A program made the translations under genes and the position numbers. A stretch of 64,000 bases of DNA, taken from positions 1,426,001 through 1,490,000 of the forward strand of contig NZ_CP082362.1 in the NCBI RefSeq assembly GCF_020740535.1, read 5' to 3'. Shown in pieces: positions 7,812 to 16,713 of the stretch (position 1 is the stretch's first letter; every line of letters begins with the position of its first letter). Source of the stretch: Streptomyces profundus (GTDB taxonomy: Bacteria; Actinomycetota; Actinomycetes; Streptomycetales; Streptomycetaceae). The notes beneath the pieces were generated by a model. The model was not told where the DNA came from. It did no database searches and saw only the letters and a program-made list of their open reading frames with translations.

Positions 7812-8844
7812 ACCCGTCGTCGCCGATCGTCCCGCACGCGAGGTGGGGGCGGGCGGCTCCGGCTCCGCCCGGCTGCTGGGGGGCCGGATACCGATCGCCA
7901 GAATGCGGGAGTTCGCCCTGGTGCCGGCGATCGTCGCGGTGGCGATCGCCGGTTGGATCGTCGATCCGGTCTTTGTCCAACGACAGAACCTGATCAACAT
8001 CCTTCAGACCATGTCCGAGATCGCTCTGCTGGTGCTGGCCCAAGCGCTGGTGTTGATCGTTCGGAAGATGGACCTCTCCCTGGAATCGACCATGGGGCTG
8101 GCCCCCGGAGTCGCGGCCTGGCTCACCGTGAGCGAGGCGGGGCAGGGGCTCGACCTGCTGCCCGGCGCTCTGTCGGTGCCGGTCGCGCTGGCCGTCGGGG
8201 TGGCGATCGGGCTGGTCAACGCGCTGCTGATCGTGCGGTTCGGGCTCAGCGGCTTTATCGTCACCCTGGGCATGCTGATCATGTTGCGCGGCATGCTCAC
8301 CGGCATCTCCGGCGGCCAGACGTTCTTCCAACTGCCCAGCTCCATGAGCTATTTGGGCACCACCAAATGGGCGGGGCTGCCGGCCTCCGTCTGGCTCTGC
8401 CTGACCCTGTTCGCCATCGGGATCCTCGTCCTCGGCTACACCAGCTTCGGCCGCTCGCTCTACGCCATCGGCGGCAACGAGGACGCGGCCAGGGCGGCCG
8501 GCATCCGCACCCGCCGCACCGTCGCCATCGTGCTGATCGTCGCCGGGCTCCTCGCGGCCCTCGGCGGGCTGCTGCTCTCCGGCCGACTCGGCTCCGTCGC
8601 CGCCGCCCAGGGCGACGGCGCCATCTTCACCGTCTTCGCCGCCGCCGTCATCGGCGGCGTCAGCCTCAGCGGCGGACGCGGCAGCCTCTTCGGCGCGTTC
8701 ACCGGCATCCTGCTGCTCTTCATGATCCAGAACGTCCTCACCCTCGGCGGCGTCCCCGCCGAGTGGATCGACGCCCTCAACGGCTCCATCATCCTGCTGG
8801 CCCTGGTCATGTCCCGCATCACCAGCGGAAAGGCCCAGGACTAG
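7804..8844 (+). CDS. Sugar ABC transporter permease (RbsC type)
   Basis: 346 residues, ATG 7804 overlapping the ATPase stop (ATGCCTGA). It has eight to ten hydrophobic segments and the BPD_transp_2 pattern, including LIVRFGLSGFIVTLGMLIMLRG, SLYAIGGNEDAARAAGI and the C-terminal GGRGSLFGAFTGILLLFMIQN. The protein forms the membrane channel of the CUT2 importer, probably as a homodimer since only one permease gene is present. A strong hairpin ends the operon 13 bp downstream. Confidence 0.9.
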   Translation: MPEPVVADRPAREVGAGGSGSARLLGGRIPIARMREFALVPAIVAVAIAGWIVDPVFVQRQNLINILQTMSEIALLVLAQALVLIVRKMDLSLESTMGLAPGVAAWLTVSEAGQGLDLLPGALSVPVALAVGVAIGLVNALLIVRFGLSGFIVTLGMLIMLRGMLTGISGGQTFFQLPSSMSYLGTTKWAGLPASVWLCLTLFAIGILVLGYTSFGRSLYAIGGNEDAARAAGIRTRRTVAIVLIVAGLLAALGGLLLSGRLGSVAAAQGDGAIFTVFAAAVIGGVSLSGGRGSLFGAFTGILLLFMIQNVLTLGGVPAEWIDALNGSIILLALVMSRITSGKAQD

Positions 8845-8856
8845 CGCGAAGTCATG

Positions 8857-8884
8857 ACGGCCCGGCGTGCGTGCGCCGGGCCGT
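8857..8884 (+). terminator. Hairpin terminator of the CUT2 importer operon
   Basis: A perfect 11-bp inverted repeat (8857-8867 with 8874-8884) with a 6-nt loop starts 13 bp after the permease stop. The rest of 8885-9136 has no gene and holds the leader of the LacI gene. Confidence 0.8.
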
Positions 8885-9086
8885 TCGGCATGCCGGGCAC
8901 ACCGCTCGCGTGGCCACTGTGCGGGGCCGGGGCCGGCTTGTCCAGAGCGGTCACAAGTTGAGTAAAGGTTAAGTAATGTCGCAGGTGGGGGGCGTGAAAT
9001 CGGGCCTGGATTTACTTGACCGGGCTATGGACGAGCCGCCGGGAACGCGCCTACGTTAAGCGCTGTGTCCACGCGCCGTGTTCAAG

Positions 9087-9106
9087 CGCGGCGTTCAAAC
9101 GCCGCG
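9087..9106 (+). promoter_or_regulatory. Perfect palindrome in the leader of the LacI gene
   Basis: CGCGGCGTT-CA-AACGCCGCG, 9-bp arms, ends 31 bp before the ATG and just ahead of the GGAGG ribosome site (9125). It may be an autoregulatory operator or a leader hairpin. Confidence 0.45.
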
Positions 9107-9136
9107 TGCGAGCGCCTTGTTCACGGAGGTGCCCCG

Positions 9137-10183
9137 ATGACCTTGTCCCGCGAGGAGCAGCGCTCCGCACGGCTGACGATCAGGGACGTCGCCGCGCGGG
9201 CCGGCGTGTCGCGCGCGGCCGTCTCGTTGGCCTTCAACGACAAGCCGGGCGTCTCCGCCACAACCCGCGCCCATATCCTCGCCACCGCGCGGGAGATGGG
9301 CTGGGAGCCCAACCTCTCGGCCCGCGCGCTCACCCAACGCGGCACCGGCACCGTGGGGTTGGCGATCTGCCGCCCGGCGCGCCAACTCGGCCTGGAGCCC
9401 TTCTACATGGAGTTCATCTCCGGCATGGAGGGCGTGCTCGCCGACCGGTCGAGCGCACTGCTGCTGCGCCTGGTGCGCGATGTGAACGAGGAGTTGGACC
9501 TCCAGCGGCACTGGTGGCGCTCCGGGCAGATCGCCGGCTCGGTGCTGGTGGACTTCCGGCAGGAGGACCCGAGGGTGCCGGTGCTCTCCGCGCTCGGCAT
9601 GCCGGCGGTCGCCGTCGGACACCCCTCCCTCACCGGCCCGTTCCCCGCGCTGTGGACGGACGACGGCACGGCCGTCACCGAGTGCGTGCGCTATCTCGCG
9701 GCGCTCGGGCACCGTTCGCTGGCCCGCGTCGGCGGCTCGGCCGAGCTGGGGCACAGCGCCATCAGGGCCGCCGCGTTCGCGGCCACCGTCGCCGAGTTGG
9801 GGCTCGACGAGGGCCGCCAACTGGCCACCGACTTCTCCGGCGAGGAGGGCGCGCGGGCCACCCGTTCGCTGTTGTCCGCCGCGCGCCGGCCGACGGCGAT
9901 CCTCTATGACAACGACGTGATGGCCGTCGCCGGGCTCTCCGTCGCCGCCGAGATGGGGCTGCGCGTGCCGGCGGACGTCTCCCTGTTGGCCTGGGACGAC
10001 TCGCAGCTGTGCCAGCTGACCCGCCCCACCCTGTCCGCCATGAGCCACGACGTGCACGCCTTCGGCGCGGAGGTGGCCCGCGCGCTCTTCGATGTGCTCG
10101 CCGGGCAACGGATCTCCGCCCGGCGGATGCCCACGCCGGCCCTCACCCCCCGCGCCTCCACCGGACCCCCGCCACCCCCCTGA
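9137..10183 (+). CDS. LacI-family transcriptional regulator
   Basis: 348 residues. ATG 9137 has GGAGG 7 bp upstream. The N-terminal HTH and hinge (TIRDVAARAGVSRAAVSLAF, then MGWEPNLSARALTQ) are followed by a periplasmic-binding-protein-like effector domain ending AWDDSQLCQLTRPTLSAMSHD. It is placed between the sugar importer and the GH26 mannanase, both on the same strand. It is therefore the likely local repressor responding to a transported sugar. Candidate operators are the palindromes at 4974-5000 and 9087-9106. The C-terminal tail is Pro/Arg-rich and unremarkable. Confidence 0.9.
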   Translation: MTLSREEQRSARLTIRDVAARAGVSRAAVSLAFNDKPGVSATTRAHILATAREMGWEPNLSARALTQRGTGTVGLAICRPARQLGLEPFYMEFISGMEGVLADRSSALLLRLVRDVNEELDLQRHWWRSGQIAGSVLVDFRQEDPRVPVLSALGMPAVAVGHPSLTGPFPALWTDDGTAVTECVRYLAALGHRSLARVGGSAELGHSAIRAAAFAATVAELGLDEGRQLATDFSGEEGARATRSLLSAARRPTAILYDNDVMAVAGLSVAAEMGLRVPADVSLLAWDDSQLCQLTRPTLSAMSHDVHAFGAEVARALFDVLAGQRISARRMPTPALTPRASTGPPPPP

Positions 10184-10287
10184 ACCAGCTTTCCCACCAG
10201 GGCAGTTGCCCGACGACATCCCGCACCCGCCGCACGTCCCACCCGGCGAGCACGGGCGAACCCCCCACCCAGGAAGGTGTACTTGTC

Positions 10288-11289
10288 ATGCGCACGACTA
10301 GATTGTCGCTCGCCGTCGCCACCGCGACCGTCACCGCCGGCGCGCTGGCGCTCAACTCCGCCGCCGGCGCCACCGCGTTCCCCCCGACCCCGAAGCAGGA
10401 GGTACTCGCCTACCTCGACTCCATCAGCGGCTCCCACATCGTCTCCGGCCAGCACAACAAGGAGCCCGCCGACCAGCCCGGCCAGTACACCCAGCAGGTC
10501 CACGACATCACCGGCCAGTGGCCCGGGCTGTGGGGCGGCGACCTGATGTTCCGCGCCGAGGACATCGCCAACCGGCAGTCCGTGATCGACCAGGCCCTCA
10601 CCGAATGGGAGAACGGCTCCCTGGTCACCCTCACCTGGCACGCCTGCCCGCCCACCGGCGGCACGTCCTGCGAGTTCGAGGGCGGCGTCAAGTCCTCCAT
10701 CTCCGACGAGGAGTTCGCCGAGATCGTCACCGAGGGCACCGACCTGCACCAGGAGTGGCTCAGCCGGCTGGACGCCGTGGTCCCCTACCTCCGGCAGCTC
10801 CAGGACGCCGGCGTGCCGGTGCTCTTCCGGCCGTTCCACGAGATGAACGAGGCATGGAACTGGTGGGGCGACCGCCCGGGGTCGGACGGGAGTTCACGGC
10901 TCTTCCAGATCACCCACGACCACCTCGCCGGCACCCGGGGCCTGGACAACCTGATCTGGGTGTGGAACGTCCAGGACAACCCGGCCGGCGGCTGGGACGC
11001 CTACTACCCGGGCGACGACTACGTCGAGGTCGCCTCGCTCGACGTCTGGTACAAGGACCTGCCCAGCGAGGGCGACTACCAGCAGCTCCAGGCCATCGCG
11101 GGCGAGAAGCCCATCGCGCTGGCCGAGATGGGCAAGGTGCCCGCCCCCTGGCTGCTGGACTCCCAGACCCGCTGGAGCTACTTCATGGTCTGGTCCGAAC
11201 AGCTCCGCGACAACAACTCCAACGAGGAGATCCAGGAAACCTACTTCCACCCCCGGGTGTTCAACCAGGGCGAGGTCCACCTGCCGTAG
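10288..11289 (+). CDS. Secreted GH26 endo-beta-1,4-mannanase
   Basis: 333 residues from ATG 10288, with AGGAAGG about 10 bp upstream. A Sec signal peptide (to about residue 30, ALALNSAAGATAF) precedes a single GH26 domain. It shows SGSHIVSGQHNKE near the start, the acid/base glutamate in VLFRPFHEMNEAWNWWG, and the nucleophile glutamate in IALAEMGKVP near residue 280. No carbohydrate-binding module follows, so it is a minimal enzyme. Known GH26 enzymes cut mannan backbones in the medium; products could enter through the CUT2 importer upstream under LacI control. The stop codon overlaps the left arm of the repeat element at 11288. Confidence 0.9.
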   Translation: MRTTRLSLAVATATVTAGALALNSAAGATAFPPTPKQEVLAYLDSISGSHIVSGQHNKEPADQPGQYTQQVHDITGQWPGLWGGDLMFRAEDIANRQSVIDQALTEWENGSLVTLTWHACPPTGGTSCEFEGGVKSSISDEEFAEIVTEGTDLHQEWLSRLDAVVPYLRQLQDAGVPVLFRPFHEMNEAWNWWGDRPGSDGSSRLFQITHDHLAGTRGLDNLIWVWNVQDNPAGGWDAYYPGDDYVEVASLDVWYKDLPSEGDYQQLQAIAGEKPIALAEMGKVPAPWLLDSQTRWSYFMVWSEQLRDNNSNEEIQETYFHPRVFNQGEVHLP

Positions 11290-11451
11290 TGCCGCGTCAG
11301 CCAGGGTTTGCCCCGCTCGCCGCCCTGGCACGCACACTCGCTGCGTTAGCCGAGAGCCCAGGTAGGACAACTACATGCGGCTCCCGGCTGCCTGGCGATC
11401 GCACGCACCAGGACACCTCGCTACCGGGCAAACCCCGACTGACACGGCACT
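11288..11451. mobile_element. MITE-like element with about 25-bp imperfect terminal inverted repeats
   Basis: A left arm at 11288-11312 and a right arm at 11427-11451 match as inverted repeats at 22 of 25 positions and bound a 164-bp segment. There is no full transposase gene inside. A short minus-strand frame across it reads like an insertion-sequence end rather than a protein. The element starts inside the mannanase stop codon and ends 16 bp before the convergent methyltransferase stop. It may now act as a bidirectional terminator. No clear target-site duplication is visible, so an IS remnant is equally possible. Confidence 0.5.
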
Positions 11452-11466
11452 TGCCACGCCGCTCGT

Positions 11467-12270
11467 TCACCGCTGCCCGCCCCCCGCGCCGACCAGCCCG
11501 ACCAGCGTGCTGACCCGCACCGACTCGGCGTAGGGGGCGGGCGGCAGGGCCCGCCGCAGCCGGGCGGCGAACGCGTCGACGTCCGTGGGCAGTCGGTCCC
11601 GCGGCAGGGCGGAGCAGACGCCGCCGACCAGCTCGTCGAAGCTGAGCGGCGCGCGGTAGGCGACGGACGTCTCCCGCACCTCGGCGAAGCCGGCGCCGCG
11701 CAACTCCTCGGCGTAGCGCTCGCGCTCCGTCGCGGCCGTGCCGCACGTCGCCACCAGCGGGCGGCCGAAGTACGCCTCCAACTCCGATCGCAGGGCCAGC
11801 GACCAGGCGTCGTCCTGGAGCCAGAGCGGAGTGCCGTTGGCCAGCACCGCCACCCCACCACCCGGCCGGGTCACCCGCCGCAGCGCGGCGAGGAGCGGCG
11901 CGGGGCGCATCCAGTGCAGCGCCTGACCGATCACCGTCGCCGCCAGGCCGCGGCCGCCCAACAGCGCGCCCAACGCGGGGACATCGTTGTCCCCGCCCAG
12001 CACCCAGGACACGTTGCCGACTCCGCGCCGAGCCCCCTCGGCGCGGGCCAGCCGCAGCATGTCGGGCTCCGGGTCCATCCCGACGACCGAGCCGACCCGC
12101 GCGGCCAGCGGCAGCGCCAACTGGCCGGTGCCGCAGCCCAGATCGAGCACCGCGTCCCGATCGGTCAGCCCGAAGGCCGACGCCAGCGCATCCACCACCT
12201 CGGCCGGATAGCCCCGCCGGTAACGCGCGTAGTACGCGGCGACCTGGCCGCCGAACCCCAGTTCACCCAT
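11467..12270 (-). CDS. Class I SAM-dependent methyltransferase
   Basis: 267 residues. The SAM-binding motif I is VLDLGCGTGQLALPLA at about residues 41-56, followed by GMDPEPDMLRLARAEG (motif II acidic residue) and RRVTRPGGGVAVLANG (post-motif III). This is the small-molecule type of class I fold (Methyltransf_11-like). The C-terminal part (ERERYAEELRGAGFAEV) is the usual cap. Substrate is unknown. It is a single gene, convergent with the mannanase. Confidence 0.85.
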   Translation of the reverse strand: MGELGFGGQVAAYYARYRRGYPAEVVDALASAFGLTDRDAVLDLGCGTGQLALPLAARVGSVVGMDPEPDMLRLARAEGARRGVGNVSWVLGGDNDVPALGALLGGRGLAATVIGQALHWMRPAPLLAALRRVTRPGGGVAVLANGTPLWLQDDAWSLALRSELEAYFGRPLVATCGTAATERERYAEELRGAGFAEVRETSVAYRAPLSFDELVGGVCSALPRDRLPTDVDAFAARLRRALPPAPYAESVRVSTLVGLVGAGGGQR

Positions 12271-12330
12271 GCCTCTTCCCTGGCCCGCCGGCGCCCGTTC
12301 ACACCCGGCTCTGCCACGGGCAGACGGGTT

Positions 12331-13389
12331 CTAGTAGTGGACGCGGGCGCCGATCGCGCGGTGGTCGGAGTAGTCCAGGTGTTCGTTGTCGGTCCCGGTC
12401 AGGGCCAGGTCGGCCGCGTCGCCCTCGTCGAAGGTGGGCACCACCGCGTGGCTGGTCACCGGCAGTGCGCCGCCGGGCTTGCGGGCGAAGAGGAAGTCGA
12501 TCCGCCGCTCGTTGCCCGAGGTGATGATGGTCCACTGGTCGGCGAGGCAGGCCGGAGCGCCGGCGCACTCGGCGTAGACCACGTCGCGGAACCCGTAGGC
12601 GCCGCCGAGGTCACCGTTCATGGAGCGATACCAACTGGTCCAGTCGTCCTGCCCGTTGGTGGTACTGGCCGCCCGGTTGGTGTCCCCGCCGACGAGGTAG
12701 AGGTCCGCGACGCCATAGCCGTCCTCGGTCAACTCGTCGTGCGTCTCCCGGGCGTTGGAGTCGGCGCAGGCGGCGGTGCCGCCGTGGCCCTGGGTCGGCC
12801 AGTGGAAGGAGGCCGCCGTGACCTGCCGCTCGGCGACCCTGTCGTACAGCAGCGCCTTGACGCCCTTGGTCCGTGCCTGGTTGTTGTTGACGCAGGTGGC
12901 GGGGGCGTCCGGATCCGGTGCGTACTGTGCCTGCCAGCGGTTGTCGGGGGACTGCGACAGCAGCAGCTCCAGCCGGTCGGCGCGCCAGATCACCACGTTG
13001 CTCTGGTAGGTCTTGTCGGAGCCGCACACCCCGCCGCCTGGCGCCGGGTTCGCCTCCGCCACCACACCCTCGTAGCGCTCGCCGAAGTGCTCCTCCATGC
13101 GGGTCAGCAGCGTGGTCAACTGCTTCTGTCCACCGATCTGTTGAGCGATCAGCACATCGGGGCGGTAGTCCTGGAGGCGCATGTAGTACATCAGGTCGTG
13201 CCAGTCGCCCGGACAGTTCTCCGTGCTGATCGGCAGGTTCTCCAGGTTCCCGTCATACACCTGGAGGAAGTCCGGGTCGTTGTTGGCCACCGCCTCCGCC
13301 GGCGCGGCCTGGGCCGCCCCGGCGGGGCCCGGCGCTGTCAGCGCCAGCGCCACCAGCAGCCCGGCGGCCACCGTTCGTACGCGTCCCAT
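12331..13389 (-). CDS. Secreted endonuclease/exonuclease/phosphatase-fold protein
   Basis: 352 residues from the ATG at 13389, preceded by a GGGGGGA ribosome site. The Sec signal peptide is TVAAGLLVALALTAPGPAGAAQA. EEP-family landmarks are present: an opening strand VYDGNLENL (Asn and Glu of the metal site), YLVGGDTNRAA (Asp-x-Asn) and a C-terminal YSDHRAIGARV (Asp-His). Several Cys pairs suggest disulphides suited to secretion. Members cleave phosphodiesters in nucleic acid or lipid headgroups; which one applies here cannot be read from sequence. It is divergent from the DUF574 gene across 229 bp. Confidence 0.8.
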   Translation of the reverse strand: MGRVRTVAAGLLVALALTAPGPAGAAQAAPAEAVANNDPDFLQVYDGNLENLPISTENCPGDWHDLMYYMRLQDYRPDVLIAQQIGGQKQLTTLLTRMEEHFGERYEGVVAEANPAPGGGVCGSDKTYQSNVVIWRADRLELLLSQSPDNRWQAQYAPDPDAPATCVNNNQARTKGVKALLYDRVAERQVTAASFHWPTQGHGGTAACADSNARETHDELTEDGYGVADLYLVGGDTNRAASTTNGQDDWTSWYRSMNGDLGGAYGFRDVVYAECAGAPACLADQWTIITSGNERRIDFLFARKPGGALPVTSHAVVPTFDEGDAADLALTGTDNEHLDYSDHRAIGARVHY

Positions 13390-13618
13390 GTGCCGTCCCC
13401 CCATGTCGACGTGGGCCCCGGGGGCGGGCGCGCGACCTCGCCCGCTCCGGCGCGTTCTGTCGTCTCCGACGCGGGCCCGGCGCGGGAGGTTCCCCGGTTC
13501 GGGTGGGCCCGCCCGACAGCCGGCGTCGGCAGCCGGCGCGGGAGTGAACCCCGGGGACCGGGGCAGAGGTGCACCTGGGAGGATGACCACGTCACACCGG
13601 TAAGTGAGTTGGGGAGCC

Positions 13619-14416
13619 ATGGAGTCACAGCAGCAGGGAGTGCCGCACACGGCGCGGGTCTACGACTACTACCTGGGTGGCAAGAGCTACTACGAGATAG
13701 ACCAGCAAGCCGGGGACTCCGTGCTACAGGTCTGGCCCGGCGCGCGGAAGGCGGCGCAGACCAACCGCCGGTTCATGCACCGCGCGGTGCGCCATCTCGC
13801 GCAGCGCGGGGTGCGGCAGTTCCTGGACATCGGTACCGGCATCCCCACCGAGCCCAACCTGCACCAGGTCGCCCAGGGCGTGGCGCCCGAGTCGCGGGTG
13901 GTCTACACGGACAAGGACAAGCTGGTGCTGGTCTACGCCGACGCGCTGATGCGCAGCACCCCCGAGGGGCGCACGGCGTATATCCAGGCGGATGTGGCAC
14001 GGGACCACGAGCGGATCCTGGCCGACGCGTTCGAGGTGCTGGACCGGAGCCGCCCGGTGGCGCTCTCGCTGGTCGCGCTGCTGCACTTCGTGCCCGACGA
14101 GCAGGGCGCGCGCGAGGTGGTCGGCGCGCTGGTGGACGCGCTGCCGTCCGGGTCGGCGCTGGTGCTCTCGCACGGCACGCACGACTTCGACGAGAACGTG
14201 ATGCGGCGGGTCGAGGCGATCTACCAACAGGGCGGGATGGCGGCCCAGTCGCGGAGCAAAGACGAGATCCTCCGCTTCTTCGAGGGTCTTGAGCTGGTCG
14301 ACCCGGGCATCGTGCCGCCGCACCTGTGGCGGCCGGGTGACGAGGAAGTCCCGGAGGAGGCCGAGGCGTTGAGCCGTGAGGTCTCCATCTGGGCGGCGGT
14401 CGGCATCAAGCCGTAG
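13619..14416 (+). CDS. SAM-dependent methyltransferase, DUF574 family
   Basis: 265 residues, ATG 13619 with GGGGAG just upstream. The DUF574 pattern, abundant in Streptomyces, is clear: ARVYDYYLGGKSYYEIDQQAG at the start, then NRRFMHRAVRHLAQRGVRQF, then the SAM motif LDIGTGIPTEPNLHQVAQ and VVYTDKDKLVLVYADAL. The fold is that of a class I methyltransferase, but no substrate is established for this family. Some paralogues are widely conserved and linked to regulation. Its stop lies 3 bp from the convergent stop of the unknown gene at 14420. Confidence 0.88.
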   Translation: MESQQQGVPHTARVYDYYLGGKSYYEIDQQAGDSVLQVWPGARKAAQTNRRFMHRAVRHLAQRGVRQFLDIGTGIPTEPNLHQVAQGVAPESRVVYTDKDKLVLVYADALMRSTPEGRTAYIQADVARDHERILADAFEVLDRSRPVALSLVALLHFVPDEQGAREVVGALVDALPSGSALVLSHGTHDFDENVMRRVEAIYQQGGMAAQSRSKDEILRFFEGLELVDPGIVPPHLWRPGDEEVPEEAEALSREVSIWAAVGIKP

Positions 14417-14419
14417 CCG

Positions 14420-15274
14420 TTACGCCGCCGGCCCGCCGTCGGCCCGGTCGAGGTGCTCGCGCAGCAGGGAGACGCCGTCCGGGACACACGCCTCGCACAC
14501 CCGCAGGTGGTTGGCCCGGTTCCGCCGCTGCGCGCCGCGCACCAGATCGGCCGCCTCGGCGACCTCGGCCGGGAGGCCGCCCCCGGCGGCCAGCTCGCCG
14601 AGGGTGCGGCGCAGCGCCCGCATCAGAGTGGTCAGCTCGCGGTGCTCCCGGTTGAAGACGCCGGAGAACCCCGGGCTGACGAACGGCGGGCGCATGGTGG
14701 GCCGGACCTGCTCCCGGTAGGTGTCGGGGCCGAAGTCGGCCGCGTAGCTCATCGTGGCGGTGGCCGCGTCGTAGAGCACGGTCAGCCGTTTCAACGCCGC
14801 GATCAGCGGCGGCCAGCCGGCCGATCCGGCGGCGGCCGACGCACGGTCCAGCTCGCGGTTCATCGCGGTGAGCAGCAGATGGAACAGCTGGTGGCCGAGC
14901 CGCCACCGCCACAGCGCCGCCGCGCCTGGCTCGGCCGGCCCCCGCGGCCCCTGCCAGGGGAGCTCGGCCCCGGCGGCGTCCGGCGCCGCGGCCGTCAGGG
15001 ACAGGTGGTTGAGCAGGAGCAGCCCGGTGAGCAGCGCGGTCCGCTCGTGGTCCGCGAGCCGGGCGGCCGGCAGGTCCGCCAACACCATGGCCTGGGTGGC
15101 CAGCAGCCCGCGCGTCCAGCCGTCCGGTCCCTGGCTGGTCCTGGTGATGCCGAAGTAGCGTTCGTAGTCGGCGACTTCGGCGACTTCGGGGCCGGCCTGC
15201 GGGGCGCGGAGGTTGTCGGGGAGCGCGAGCGGGGGCGGCAGGGCGGGTCCTTCGTCCTCGGGGCCCTGGCTCAT
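14420..15274 (-). CDS. Unknown protein translationally coupled to a PLP decarboxylase
   Basis: 284 residues, ATG at 15274 overlapping the decarboxylase stop (TCAT on the plus strand, an ATGA overlap). It appears soluble and mostly helical, with no signal peptide. Visible landmarks are DYERYFGITRTSQGPDGWTR, RHQLF-like LGHQLFHLLLTAMNREL, FSGVFNREHRELTTLMRALR and a C-terminal Cys-x-x-Cys (RVCEACVPDG) that could bind metal or form a disulphide. The Cys pair and the His-rich helices make a redox or metal enzyme possible, but I do not recognise the family. Tight coupling means it probably acts on the amine made by the decarboxylase or forms a complex with it. Confidence 0.7.
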   Translation of the reverse strand: MSQGPEDEGPALPPPLALPDNLRAPQAGPEVAEVADYERYFGITRTSQGPDGWTRGLLATQAMVLADLPAARLADHERTALLTGLLLLNHLSLTAAAPDAAGAELPWQGPRGPAEPGAAALWRWRLGHQLFHLLLTAMNRELDRASAAAGSAGWPPLIAALKRLTVLYDAATATMSYAADFGPDTYREQVRPTMRPPFVSPGFSGVFNREHRELTTLMRALRRTLGELAAGGGLPAEVAEAADLVRGAQRRNRANHLRVCEACVPDGVSLLREHLDRADGGPAA

Positions 15275-16713
15275 GCCCGTCCCACTCCCCCGGATCCTTC
15301 GGCGGCCAGCGCCGCCACCCGGGCGTGCAGCGCGTCGACCCGCGATTCGAACTCGGGCTTCATCAGCACACTGCGCAGGATCGCCGCGTCCCCCCGGTCG
15401 ACCACCACGTCCGGGTGGCGCGCGGTGAACTCGGCGGCCGAGACCCGTCCGACGCTCAGGAACACCGGATCGTCCGCCCGCTCGCCGCGTCGCATCAGCG
15501 CGGTGCCGGCCGCGTCGATCTCGCTGAGCGAGCGGCGCGCGGTGCGTGGGAAGTAGCTCACGATGTCCAGCTCGGGCGGCTGGAACAGCTCCAACCCAGG
15601 TGCGGCTGCGAGGAGTCGCGCCCAGCGCAGGGCGGCGCGGCGTCCGCCGGCGAGCACCGCGCCAAGCCCTTCCCTGGTGAGCGGCAGCAGCCTGAGGGTC
15701 AGCCACAGCGCGGCGGCGCTGGCCCCCGAGCGCGAGCACTCCAGGCTGATCTCCCCGAGGTGCGGCCGGTCGGAGCTGTAGTAGGTGTACGGCGAGTCGT
15801 GCTGGTAGTGGCGGCGCACCTCGGGGTCCGCGAAGAGGACGGCGCCGCAGCCGTAGGGCTGGAGGCCGTGTTTGTGCGGGTCGATGACGACGGAGTCGCA
15901 GCGGGCGACGGCCCGCCAGGGCGCTGGATCGACCAACGGGCCCTCGCCGCCGGGCCCTTCGTCGGCGAGCAGGGTGAAGAACCCGCCGTAGGCGGCGTCC
16001 ACATGGACGCGCACGCCCCTCGCCCTGGCCAGCGCCAGGATCTCGTGCACCGGGTCGACGGCGCCGAGGCCCGTGGTGCCGGCGGTCGCCACGACGGTGC
16101 CGACCTCGCCTGTCGCCAGCAGCCGTTCCAGCGCGTCCACGTCCATCCGGCCGCGCGCGTCGACGGCCACCGAGTAGCCGGGGACGCCCAGCAGATGGCA
16201 CATGCGGGCATGGGTGTAGTGGCTGGCCGCGCTGTAGGCGACGCCCAGCCCCGGGTGACACTGGCGGGCGACGAAGAGCGCCTCCAGATTGGCGACGGTG
16301 CCGCCGCCGGTGAGGTGGCCCAGATGGGTCTCCATGCCGAACATGGCGGCCAGTTGGGCCACCACCTCCTCCTCCACGGCCGAGGTGGCCGGGCCCCCGT
16401 CCAGGGCGTGGTTGTTCGGATTGACCAGCATGGTCGCCACATAGCCCAGGACGGCCACCGGATGCGGCGGCTTGAGCATCTGGCCGGCGTAGCTGGGGTG
16501 GAAGAACGGGTAGCTGCCGCCGATGCGCTGGCTCAACTCGTCGAAGGCGACGGTCAGTCGCTCCGGGTCGACGGACTGCGACGGATGCCGGGGGTGCGGG
16601 CCGAACCGTTTCGTCCACGCCTGGTGCTCGGCGACGGCCCGGCCGAGCCAGTACGCCAGATCCACCGTGCCCGCCAGGGGCTCCTCGGCGGGTGTCGCTC
16701 GCGTCCGCTCCAC
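15271..16713 (-). CDS. Group II PLP-dependent amino-acid decarboxylase
   Basis: 480 residues, GTG start at 16713 with GGGAG upstream. Pyridoxal_deC features are intact: YPFFHPSYAGQML, the TGGGTVANLEAL strand, HVDAAYGGFF, which contacts the cofactor with Asp, and the PLP lysine in VVIDPHKHGLQ. This fold removes the carboxyl group of aromatic or acidic amino acids. The substrate loop (DSPYTYYSSDRPHLGEISLECSR, key residues Tyr-Tyr-Ser-Ser) differs from textbook aromatic decarboxylases, so substrate is open. It is the first gene of a two-gene unit, followed with a 4-bp overlap by an unknown Cys-x-x-Cys protein. Confidence 0.87.
   Translation of the reverse strand: MERTRATPAEEPLAGTVDLAYWLGRAVAEHQAWTKRFGPHPRHPSQSVDPERLTVAFDELSQRIGGSYPFFHPSYAGQMLKPPHPVAVLGYVATMLVNPNNHALDGGPATSAVEEEVVAQLAAMFGMETHLGHLTGGGTVANLEALFVARQCHPGLGVAYSAASHYTHARMCHLLGVPGYSVAVDARGRMDVDALERLLATGEVGTVVATAGTTGLGAVDPVHEILALARARGVRVHVDAAYGGFFTLLADEGPGGEGPLVDPAPWRAVARCDSVVIDPHKHGLQPYGCGAVLFADPEVRRHYQHDSPYTYYSSDRPHLGEISLECSRSGASAAALWLTLRLLPLTREGLGAVLAGGRRAALRWARLLAAAPGLELFQPPELDIVSYFPRTARRSLSEIDAAGTALMRRGERADDPVFLSVGRVSAAEFTARHPDVVVDRGDAAILRSVLMKPEFESRVDALHARVAALAAEGSGGVGRA

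Noticed and set aside
11297..11746. Minus-strand frame over the inverted-repeat element that ends in an SGANPG-like tail.
   Set aside because: It overlaps the methyltransferase and looks like read-through of an element end, not a protein.
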